From contig CALAMB010000104.1 of NCBI GenBank assembly GCA_937925645.1, positions 1-29,768 of the forward strand: a DNA stretch of 29,768 bases, in the 5' to 3' direction. This DNA comes from an uncultured Acidobacteriota bacterium (GTDB lineage: Bacteria; Acidobacteriota; JAAYUB01). Under the pieces are notes generated by a model. The model did not search any database. It saw only the letters and a list, made by a program, of their open reading frames with translations, and was not told where the DNA came from. A program made the position numbers and the translations under genes. This document shows positions 1 through 8,365 of this stretch, in pieces. Position 1 is the first letter of the stretch, and the number at the start of each line of letters is the position of its first letter.

Positions 1-1278
1 GGCGGCCTTCTTGATGTTCCATTTCATCAGCGGCAGCACCTTGAGCAGGTGCCGTCGCTCCAGCTCCTCCAGCGACAGGGATGCCGGCAGCGTGGCCGGG
101 TCCGTCTGGAGCGGCGGCAGGTCCAGGGGCTGAATGTAGGTGGACGCGGTCACCACCACCGCCCGTTCCACCGCGTTTTCCAGTTCCCGGGTATTTCCGG
201 GCCAGTGGTACTGCTGCAAGAGCTGGCGGGCCGGCTCGCTGAAGCCGACGATTTTCTTGTTCGTCGCCGCGCAGATTCTTCTGAGAAAATACTCGGCCAT
301 CAGCAGGATGTCCTCCCGCCGGTCGCGCAGGGGCGGGATGTGGATCTGGACGGCGCCGAGCAGCAGATAGAGATCCTCGCGGAATTCACCGCTCCGCGTC
401 ATGGCCGCCAGGTCCCGGTTGTCGGCGGCGATCACGCGGCAGTCCACCGGGAGTTCCTGCGTGCCGTCTACCCGCGTGTACGTCCGCCGCTGGAGGACCT
501 GCCCGAGCTCCCGCTGGACCCCCGCCGGCAGCGCGCTCACGTTGTCCAGAAACAGGGTGCCGCCGACGGCGAGCTCCAACCGGCCGCGCTTCGGGTAGGG
601 GGCGGTGTCCGGGGACCCGCGCTCGCAGCCGAACAGCTCGCGATCCGCCCGATGATCCGGGATGGCGCCGCAACTGACGATCACCATGGGCAGGCCGCGC
701 CGCGGCGACGCCAGGTGGATGGCGCGCGCCACCTGTTCCTTGCCGCTGCCGCTCTCACCGGTGATGAGGACGGGGACGTCGGTGGCGGCCGCGTCCACGA
801 TCACCTGCCGGATGTGTTCCACCGTCGAGCTTCGGCCCGGGAGATCGCCATCCTTGCTGCAGGCGGCCAGGTTGGCCTTGAGCCGGGCATTTTCGTCGGC
901 CAGGCTCCGGTACTTGACGAATTTGAGAGCCGCCAGCTCCACCGCCTCCCGCTCCAGCGGCGGCACGAGGTAGTCGATGGCGCCCAGGCGCATGACGTCC
1001 ATCGCGGACGCGGCGCCCGCATCGGCGGTCATCACCGCCACCTCGATCGCCGGGTGCAGCAGCTTGACCTGGCGGAGGAGTTCCAGACTGTTCATGTCCG
1101 GCAGTCGGGCGGCCGTCAGGATGAAGTCGGCGGGCTCTTCCCGCAGCCGGCGGAGGGCCGCCTCGCCGCCGGGGACAGCGGCGGTGTTGAAGCCGTCCGC
1201 CTGCAGCCAGCCCGTGAGCCGTTCGCGGACGTTCGCGTCACCGTCCACGATGAGGATTCTGAGGTGTTCCGGACGCAT
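1..1278 (-). CDS. NtrC-type AAA+ response regulator with degenerate receiver and sigma54-contact motif (3' end cut by window edge)
   Basis: The frame is open from the ATG at 1278 to the window edge: 426 codons, missing only the end of the C-terminal Fis-type helix-turn-helix. The order is receiver (about 1-120), AAA+ domain (about 150-375) and HTH start. Walker A GESGSGKE (174-181) and the sensor-II-like GNTREL are intact. Several key residues are not. The phosphoacceptor Asp aligns to Ala56 (LTAARLP), and the receiver Lys aligns to Pro106 (DYLVPP). The GAFTGA loop that contacts sigma54 reads GSPDTA (221-226). Walker B reads LFLDN, with Asn246 for the usual Glu. The Arg of the usual DLYYRL motif is Leu306. 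Start choice is supported by AAGGAG 9 nt upstream. Family knowledge says such proteins activate sigma54 promoters after phosphorylation. This one probably does neither in the normal way and may be a DNA-binding repressor or partner subunit. Fold certain; function unknown. Confidence 0.85.
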   Translation of the reverse strand, partial: MRPEHLRILIVDGDANVRERLTGWLQADGFNTAAVPGGEAALRRLREEPADFILTAARLPDMNSLELLRQVKLLHPAIEVAVMTADAGAASAMDVMRLGAIDYLVPPLEREAVELAALKFVKYRSLADENARLKANLAACSKDGDLPGRSSTVEHIRQVIVDAAATDVPVLITGESGSGKEQVARAIHLASPRRGLPMVIVSCGAIPDHRADRELFGCERGSPDTAPYPKRGRLELAVGGTLFLDNVSALPAGVQRELGQVLQRRTYTRVDGTQELPVDCRVIAADNRDLAAMTRSGEFREDLYLLLGAVQIHIPPLRDRREDILLMAEYFLRRICAATNKKIVGFSEPARQLLQQYHWPGNTRELENAVERAVVVTASTYIQPLDLPPLQTDPATLPASLSLEELERRHLLKVLPLMKWNIKKAA

Positions 1279-1401
1279 GACGATGAACTCCTTGGTTTTT
1301 GGTTCGGTTGCGGGCGGATCATCGGATCGAGGTCCCGGCGGGCTGCATCGCGCGGTGGTCGTCCCCGGACAAACAGCCAACGAAACATTCGGGCCGGCCG
1401 G

Positions 1402-1480
1402 CGGAGCCGCTTTTTCAACCGTCCGAAAGTATGACAAAATTTAAGTGGAAAATCAAAGCACTTCGGAGCCGCTGTATCAA
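1402..1480. repeat. Pair of 17-nt direct repeats flanking the regulator promoter
   Basis: CGGAGCCGCTTTTTCAA at 1402-1418 and CGGAGCCGCTGTATCAA at 1464-1480 match at 15 of 17 positions, with the first ten bases identical. One copy lies on each side of the putative promoter at 1428-1456. The arrangement resembles a pair of operator sites, possibly autoregulatory. No binding protein can be named from the sequence. Confidence 0.4.
1428..1456 (-). promoter_or_regulatory. Putative sigma70-type promoter for the degenerate response regulator
   Basis: On the minus strand, TTGATT (1456-1451) and CATACT (1433-1428) are separated by 17 nt. Each hexamer matches the consensus at 4 of 6 positions. It lies in the gap between nuoN and the regulator, with a leader of about 150 nt before the ATG at 1278. 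Near-identical repeats lie on both sides of it. Moderate to weak evidence, from sequence match and position only. Confidence 0.35.
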
Positions 1481-1527
1481 TATTCTGCAGCGAGTGTCCG
1501 TTTTTGAAGCACGGGGAACCGCAACCG

Positions 1528-2982
1528 CTAACGTCCCAGCAGGTTCAGGATGGCGTTGCCGGACACCTGGAGGAGCGACGAGGGGAAGAGTCCGAAGACG
1601 ATGATCAGCAAGCTACAGGCGACGATCACGGCGCCGGCGGCGGCGGGGATCTCGACGGCCGCGGGCTCGCCGGGCTCCTGCATGAACATCACCACCACCA
1701 CCCGCAGGTAGTAATACACGCTCACCAGGCTGTTCAGAATGGCGATGATCACCAGCGTGTAAAGCTCCCGCTCCACCGCGGCGCTGAACAGGAAGAACTT
1801 GCCGATGAACCCGGCGGTGGCGGGGATGCCCGCCAGCGACACGAGGCAGACGGTCAGGGGGAAGCTCAGGACGGGTTGGCGGAAGCCCAGGCCGCGGTAG
1901 TCGTCGATGGCGACGCGCGTCTCGCCGGGGCCGGACACCAGGGCCACCACCGCGAAGGCGCCGATGTTCATCAGCAGGTAGGCGGCGAAGTAGAAGAGCA
2001 TGGCCGCCAGACCGGTGGCGCTGGCGGTGACCAGCCCGATGAGCAGGTAGCCGGCGTGGGCGATGGACGAGTAGGCGAGCAGCCGCTTGATGTTGCGCTG
2101 GGGGATGGCGCCCAGGTTGCCCACCAGCATGGTCAGCACGGCCGACACCAGCAGCAGTTGCGTCCAGACCGGCTGGTCGGGGGGGACGAGCTGGAACAGG
2201 ATGCGGACCAGGGCGGCGAAGCCCGCGGCCTTGGGGCCGACGGACATGAAGGCGGTCACCGGCGTCGGCGCGCCCTCGTACACGTCGGGCGTCCACACGT
2301 GGAAGGGCGCGGCGGCCACCTTGAAGCTGAAGCCCACCACCACCAGGCCGATGCCCAACGCCAGCATCAGCGGCAGCTCGGACAGGTTCGAGAAGCCGGC
2401 CATGAACCGGCGTACGGCGCCGTAGTTCGTGCTGCCGGCCGCGCCGTAAATGAGGGCGATCCCGTAGAGCAGGATCGCCGAAGAGAAGGCCCCCATGAAG
2501 AAGTACTTCATCCCCGACTCGTTGGAACGGGGGTCCCGCCGCCGGAAGCCGGCCAGCACGTAGGTGGCGATGGAGAGGATCTCCAGGCCCACGAAGGTCA
2601 TGACCAGGTCCGCGCCGGTCACCATGAAATTCATGCCCGCCGTGGCGAACAGCAGCAGCGCGTGGAACTCGCCGTGGGGGAGTTCCTCCCGCCGCAGGTA
2701 GGCCGCGGCGCCCAGTGCCATGAGGACGCCGATGGCGGCGAACAGCAGCCGGCAGTAGGCGCCGAACAGGTCCAGGGTGACCATGCCGTGGAAGAGCAGA
2801 TCCACCGGAGTGCGGGGCGTCAGCAGGACGGCCGCCGCGCTGCCTGCCAGCCCGGCCACGGCCAGCGCGGCGCCGGCGGCCCGGCCGTACCGGCCCAGGA
2901 AGGGCTCCGCGACCATGATCAGGACACCGGCCGCGCACAGGATGATCTCGGGGAGGATGGCGGGGATGAACAGCTCGTTCAC
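1528..2982 (-). CDS. nuoN: NADH-quinone oxidoreductase subunit N
   Basis: This 484-residue protein is one of the three antiporter-like proton-channel subunits in the membrane arm of complex I. It is almost entirely hydrophobic, with many membrane helices. It carries the conserved VGLEILSIATYVL segment, whose Glu belongs to the proton path, and the NIKRLLAYSSIAHAGY segment with conserved lysine and histidine. Length is normal for the family. The start is a GTG at 2982 preceded by AGGAG at 7 nt spacing. It is the last nuo gene of the cluster, 9 nt after nuoM. No hairpin terminator is evident downstream, so transcription may run on toward the regulator at 1-1278. Confidence 0.96.
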   Translation of the reverse strand: MNELFIPAILPEIILCAAGVLIMVAEPFLGRYGRAAGAALAVAGLAGSAAAVLLTPRTPVDLLFHGMVTLDLFGAYCRLLFAAIGVLMALGAAAYLRREELPHGEFHALLLFATAGMNFMVTGADLVMTFVGLEILSIATYVLAGFRRRDPRSNESGMKYFFMGAFSSAILLYGIALIYGAAGSTNYGAVRRFMAGFSNLSELPLMLALGIGLVVVGFSFKVAAAPFHVWTPDVYEGAPTPVTAFMSVGPKAAGFAALVRILFQLVPPDQPVWTQLLLVSAVLTMLVGNLGAIPQRNIKRLLAYSSIAHAGYLLIGLVTASATGLAAMLFYFAAYLLMNIGAFAVVALVSGPGETRVAIDDYRGLGFRQPVLSFPLTVCLVSLAGIPATAGFIGKFFLFSAAVERELYTLVIIAILNSLVSVYYYLRVVVVMFMQEPGEPAAVEIPAAAGAVIVACSLLIIVFGLFPSSLLQVSGNAILNLLGR

Positions 2983-2991
2983 GGCGGACTC

Positions 2992-4593
<1,602 letters not shown>

Positions 4594-4597
4594 ACGC

Positions 4598-6529
4598 CTA
4601 GCCAAACAGGAAGAGTACGTAGAGTCCCACGCCGATGGCGCCCACCGCCACCCAGCCGAGGTAGGTCCGGGTCAGCCCGTTCTGGACGCGCCGCGCCCCG
4701 TCGCCGAGCGCGCCGGCCAGCGCCCCGGCGCCGTTGACCAGGCCGTCGATGAGGCCGGCGTCGACGATCCGCCAGAGCCAGCTTTCGGAGATCCACGCCA
4801 GCGGCCGGACGATGGCGCGGTCGTACAGCTCGTCGATGTAATACTTGTTGAAGACCAGCCGATGGGCGGCGCCGAGCCGCTTCTCGTCGTCGGGGAGCGC
4901 GCCGCGGCGGACGAACGCCAGCCAGGCGGCGGCGATGCCGAGCAGCCCCACCAGCACCGCCGCGCCGGTCACCGCCAGCTCCTGCGCGAGGTCGTGGGGG
5001 GCATGGGCCGCCGCTTCGGCGGACGGGAGCTGCGCGAAGACCGGCTGGAGAAAGTCAGCCAACACATTGGGGCCCAGCCAGGCCGGCAGCCCCACGAAGC
5101 CGCCCGCGGCGGCGAGCAGCGCCAGCACGGCCAGCACCGCGGTCATTGGCCGCGGCGACTCGTGGATGTGGTGGCGACGGTCTTCGGGCACGCGGGTCCG
5201 GCCGTGGAAGGTGAGGAAGATGAGCCGGAACATGTAGAACGCGGTGAGGCCGGCCGCGAGCGTGGCCAGGCCGAAGAACACCAGGTGGCCGCGCGCGCCG
5301 CCGGAAAAGGCGTGCCACAGGATCTCGTCCTTGGAGAAGAAGCCGGCCAGCGGCGGCACGCCGGCGATGGCCAGCGCGCCGATCCACATGGTGGCGGCGG
5401 TGACGGGCAGGTATTTCCGCAGCCCGCCCATCGCCTGCATGTCCTGCTCGTGGTGCAGGGCCAGGATCACGCTGCCGGAGCCGAGGAAGAGCAGCGCCTT
5501 GAAGAAGGCGTGGGTCATCAGGTGGAAGATGCCGGTGGCGTAGGCGCCCACGCCGAGCGCCACGAACATGTAGCCGAGCTGGCTGACGGTGGAGTAGGCG
5601 AGCACCCGCTTGATGTCACGTTGGAACAGGCCGATGGTGGCGGCGAAGACGGCGGTCAGCGCCCCGACCAGCCCCACCCAGAACAGCGTCTCGGGCGCGC
5701 GGCCGTACATGGGGTTGGAGCGGGCCACCATGTAGACGCCGGCGGTGACCATGGTCGCGGCGTGGATCAGCGCGCTCACCGGCGTGGGGCCCTCCATGGC
5801 GTCAGGCAGCCAGACGTAGAGCGGGATCTGGGCGCTCTTGCCGGTGGCGCCCACGAAGAAGAGCAGGGTGATGGCGGTGAGCACGCCGTAGTGCGCCTCA
5901 ACGGGGAGGGCGGCAACCTGCGCGAACAGGGTCCGGAAGTCCAGCGTGCGGAACGTCACGAACAGGAGCACCAGCCCCACCACGAAGCCGAAGTCCCCGA
6001 TCCGGTTCACGATGAACGCCTTCTTGCCGGCCGCGGCGGCGCTCGGCTTGTGGAAGTAGAAGCCGATGAGCAGGTAGGAGCAGAGCCCCACGCCCTCCCA
6101 GCCCAGAAAGAGGAGCAGGTAGTTGTCCGCCAGCACCAGCATCAGCATGGCGAACATGAACAGGTTCATGTAGGCGAAGAACCGGTAGTACCCGTCATCG
6201 GCCCACATGTACCCGATGCTGTAGACGTGGATCAGGAAGCCCACCCCGGTGACCACGAGCGCCATCACCATGGACAGCGGGTCGAGGAGGAGGCCGAAGT
6301 TGGCCACGAAGTCGCCCGATTCGATCCAGCGGAAGTAGACGACCTGGACGAGGCGCTCCGGCAGGTTGAGGAAGCGCTGGAAGACGATCGCCGCCAGCAG
6401 GAATGACGCGCCGGTGGCGCCGCAGGCGATCCAGTGAACCAGCGGTTTGGGCAGACGGCGGCCGAACAGCCCGTTGAGGACGAAGCCCAGCAGGGGGAGC
6501 AGCGGGATCCAGAGCAGCAGGCTGTTCAT
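4598..6529 (-). CDS. nuoL: NADH-quinone oxidoreductase subunit L
   Basis: This is the distal antiporter-like subunit of complex I (643 residues from the ATG at 6529), whose long C-terminal amphipathic helix runs along the membrane arm. Diagnostic segments are LLLFLGWEGVGLCSYLLIGF with the channel Glu, LPDAMEGPTPVSALIHAATM, and DIKRVLAYSTVSQLGYMF. The length, slightly over 600, and the extra C-terminal helices distinguish it from NuoM and NuoN. An in-frame GTG at 6535 is an alternative start; the ATG at 6529 is preferred because AGGTGG lies just upstream. It follows nuoK by 18 nt and precedes nuoM by 4 nt, so the genes are probably co-transcribed. Confidence 0.96.
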   Translation of the reverse strand: MNSLLLWIPLLPLLGFVLNGLFGRRLPKPLVHWIACGATGASFLLAAIVFQRFLNLPERLVQVVYFRWIESGDFVANFGLLLDPLSMVMALVVTGVGFLIHVYSIGYMWADDGYYRFFAYMNLFMFAMLMLVLADNYLLLFLGWEGVGLCSYLLIGFYFHKPSAAAAGKKAFIVNRIGDFGFVVGLVLLFVTFRTLDFRTLFAQVAALPVEAHYGVLTAITLLFFVGATGKSAQIPLYVWLPDAMEGPTPVSALIHAATMVTAGVYMVARSNPMYGRAPETLFWVGLVGALTAVFAATIGLFQRDIKRVLAYSTVSQLGYMFVALGVGAYATGIFHLMTHAFFKALLFLGSGSVILALHHEQDMQAMGGLRKYLPVTAATMWIGALAIAGVPPLAGFFSKDEILWHAFSGGARGHLVFFGLATLAAGLTAFYMFRLIFLTFHGRTRVPEDRRHHIHESPRPMTAVLAVLALLAAAGGFVGLPAWLGPNVLADFLQPVFAQLPSAEAAAHAPHDLAQELAVTGAAVLVGLLGIAAAWLAFVRRGALPDDEKRLGAAHRLVFNKYYIDELYDRAIVRPLAWISESWLWRIVDAGLIDGLVNGAGALAGALGDGARRVQNGLTRTYLGWVAVGAIGVGLYVLFLFG

Positions 6530-6547
6530 CGCCACCTCGCCATCCCG

Positions 6548-6853
6548 TCAGTACTTCATCAGGTTCAACTGGTCGGCGTCCAACGTCCGGCGGCTGCGGT
6601 ACAGGGCGATCACCAGCGCCAGCCCCACGGCGGCCTCGGCCGCCGCCAGGACGATCACGAAGAACACCACCACCTGGCCGTCGAGCAGACCCAGCCGCTG
6701 GCTGAAGCCGATCAGGGCCAGGTTGGCGGCGTTGAGCATCAGCTCGACGCAGAGGAACATGACCACCAGGTTGCGGCGCAGGAGCACGCCGATGACACCG
6801 ATGGCGAACAGCAGCGCGCTGAGGATCAGGACGTGGAGCGACGGGATGGGCAT
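6548..6853 (-). CDS. nuoK: NADH-quinone oxidoreductase subunit K
   Basis: This small three-helix membrane subunit of complex I, related to MrpC, carries two conserved glutamates that bridge the quinone site and the proton pumps. At 101 residues it has the standard length. The second helix reads [21 protein letters not shown], containing one Glu, and the third contains [14 protein letters not shown] with the other. The ATG at 6853 lies 3 nt after the nuoJ stop. NuoJ next to NuoK identifies the cluster as true complex I and not an Mrp antiporter or hydrogenase. Confidence 0.95.
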   Translation of the reverse strand: MPIPSLHVLILSALLFAIGVIGVLLRRNLVVMFLCVELMLNAANLALIGFSQRLGLLDGQVVVFFVIVLAAAEAAVGLALVIALYRSRRTLDADQLNLMKY

Positions 6854-6856
6854 GGT

Positions 6857-7366
6857 CTATCTCCGCGCGGGCGGCTGTTTCTTGGCCAGCACCACGGCGC
6901 CGATGATGGCGACCAGGATGAGGATCGACACCGCTTCGAACGGGAGCAGGTATTTGTTGAAGAGGAGCTCGGCCAGCGCTTCCGTGTTCCGGGCGGCGGC
7001 GGGGATGGCCGGGGTGTCCGCCGGCGGCTGCCAGGTGGAGAAGGCGAAGGCCAGCAGGGCGAACAGCCCGCCGCCCAGCAACACGCTGAAAAAGACCCAC
7101 AGCCGGTTGTGGTTCCGCAGGACCACTTCGGAAAACGGATCGAGCAGCATGATGACCACGAGGAAGAGCACCATGACCGCGCCGGCGTAAACCACCAGCT
7201 GGATGATGCCGATGAACGGCGCGCTCAGGATGAAGTAGATGATGGACAGCGCCGCCAGGCAGACGACCAGCGACAGGGCGGCGTTCATGGTTTTTTTCTG
7301 GAGAATGAGATTGAGGGCGGCGAGGACGGCGAGGAAGGCGCTGATGTAGAACAGGACGACGGTCAT
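6857..7366 (-). CDS. nuoJ: NADH-quinone oxidoreductase subunit J
   Basis: This membrane subunit of complex I has 169 residues from the ATG at 7366. It has the typical conserved third helix, IQLVVYAGAVMVLFLVVIML, which contains the pi-bulge region that couples quinone chemistry to proton pumping. A GTG at 7372 could add two residues. The ATG is preferred because AAAGGTGG lies about 5 nt upstream. It is the first gene of a five-gene membrane-arm operon read from the promoter at 7436-7465. The subunits nuoA to nuoI are not upstream; instead a divergent gene begins. Confidence 0.95.
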   Translation of the reverse strand: MTVVLFYISAFLAVLAALNLILQKKTMNAALSLVVCLAALSIIYFILSAPFIGIIQLVVYAGAVMVLFLVVIMLLDPFSEVVLRNHNRLWVFFSVLLGGGLFALLAFAFSTWQPPADTPAIPAAARNTEALAELLFNKYLLPFEAVSILILVAIIGAVVLAKKQPPARR

Positions 7367-7435
7367 GGCCACCTTTCGGTGTCGTCAGGATTCAATAATT
7401 TCAAAGCTCGTTTTATCAAGCGTTTGTAAGGACTC

Positions 7436-7465
7436 ATACTAAACAAGCCCCGGTTTTGATGTCAA
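7436..7465 (-). promoter_or_regulatory. Sigma70-type promoter of the nuoJKLMN operon
   Basis: On the minus strand a perfect TTGACA (7465-7460) is followed after 18 nt by TAGTAT (7441-7436), which matches at 4 of 6. It is oriented into nuoJ with a leader of about 60 nt. It sits back to back with the plus-strand promoter at 7476-7504; the two -35 boxes are only 10 nt apart. Confidence 0.65.
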
Positions 7466-7475
7466 GTGATTTTCA

Positions 7476-7504
7476 TTGTCCCCCTCTCTGATTTCTGTTA
7501 TATA
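7476..7504 (+). promoter_or_regulatory. Sigma70-type promoter for the unknown gene at 7530
   Basis: TTGTCC (7476-7481) and TATATA (7499-7504) are spaced by 17 nt, each matching the consensus at 4 of 6. The predicted start of transcription is around 7511, about 19 nt before the ATG at 7530, leaving room for the GGAG ribosome site. It is divergent from the nuoJ promoter. Confidence 0.5.
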
Positions 7505-7529
7505 TAGCGTGCGATTGGAGAACATCCGC

Positions 7530-8276
7530 ATGATCACCGGATACAACACCGAAGTCACATTCAGCGGAATCATTTACCACGTCCAGACCGAGGACATGGG
7601 GCTGGAGATGAAACGGATCATCACCCACGTCTACAAGGGCGGCGCGATCCTGCTGTCGAAGAAGACCGCGTACGACCACCTGGCCGTCGAGGGCACGGAT
7701 GAGGCCAAGATCAAGGCCCTGATGAACGACCAGCACAAGACGATCCTCCGGATCATCCAGGCCGGCAAGCTGGAAACGCTGCGCAAGAAGGTGGAGGAGG
7801 CCGAGAAGCAGGAGCCGGCGCACGTCGGCCCCGAGCGCGAATCGGCCGCCCAGGTGGCCGGCATGGCCGAGATGGACGAGGAGATCCAGGAGTCGGTCCG
7901 CGAGATCGAGCAGGAGATCGACGGCTCGCTCAACATGCTCCTCCAGAAATTCATCCAGAAGGAAGCCAAGCCGAAGAAGCTCAAGGTCGAGGTGGTCGCC
8001 GGCACCGAGATCGTCTCCGGCCAGCCGGCGGTGCTGCGGGTCTATTCCCGCGACGCCGCCACCGCCCAGCCGCTGCCCGACACGAAGGTGGTGATCAAGG
8101 TCATCGGCATGACCTTCCGCCCCGCCGTCTACACCGGCCGGACCGACAAGAACGGCGTTTACACCCTGAATATCATCGTGCCCGAGTTTTCCGCCGGACA
8201 GGCGGCCATCCTGGTCCAGGCCTCCTCCGAGTTCGGCACCGATGAGCTGAAGCTGAAAATTTCCCGCCGCATCTGA
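7530..8276 (+). CDS. Unknown protein with conserved N-terminal domain, coiled coil and Ig-like C-terminal domain
   Basis: This 248-residue protein starts at the ATG at 7530, with GGAG at 9 nt spacing; the frame extends upstream only into the promoter. Three parts are visible. Residues 1-80 form a compact domain beginning MITGYNTEVTFSGIIYHVQ, a start I associate with uncharacterised proteins of Acidobacteriota. Residues about 80-150 are charged and helical, probably a coiled coil. Residues about 151-248 form a beta-rich domain resembling bacterial Ig-like or carboxypeptidase-regulatory folds (GRTDKNGVYTLNI). There is no signal peptide or membrane segment, so an Ig-like domain would lie in the cytoplasm unless the protein is exported another way. 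It is divergent from nuoJ and followed 89 nt later by argS. I cannot assign a function. Confidence 0.85.
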   Translation: MITGYNTEVTFSGIIYHVQTEDMGLEMKRIITHVYKGGAILLSKKTAYDHLAVEGTDEAKIKALMNDQHKTILRIIQAGKLETLRKKVEEAEKQEPAHVGPERESAAQVAGMAEMDEEIQESVREIEQEIDGSLNMLLQKFIQKEAKPKKLKVEVVAGTEIVSGQPAVLRVYSRDAATAQPLPDTKVVIKVIGMTFRPAVYTGRTDKNGVYTLNIIVPEFSAGQAAILVQASSEFGTDELKLKISRRI

Positions 8277-8365
8277 CACCATCGCCACCGTCGATCCCGC
8301 GGCCGGTGCCCGCCGCGGCACGATGCGGCGGTTTCCGCCGGCGGGAATCCACATGAGGTGAGCGG

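Noticed and set aside
49..1434. 461-codon plus-strand frame at the left edge
   Set aside because: The minus strand here encodes a clear receiver/AAA+ protein with recognisable motifs; the plus frame is its shadow.
4594..4605. TTG start for nuoM overlapping nuoL
   Set aside because: The ATG four codons later is a stronger start and leaves a normal short gap; the TTG lacks a ribosome site.
8277..8365. GC-rich inverted repeats between the unknown gene and argS as a terminator
   Set aside because: Short stems such as GGCGG/CCGCC occur, but there is no T-run and such stems are expected by chance in this composition.
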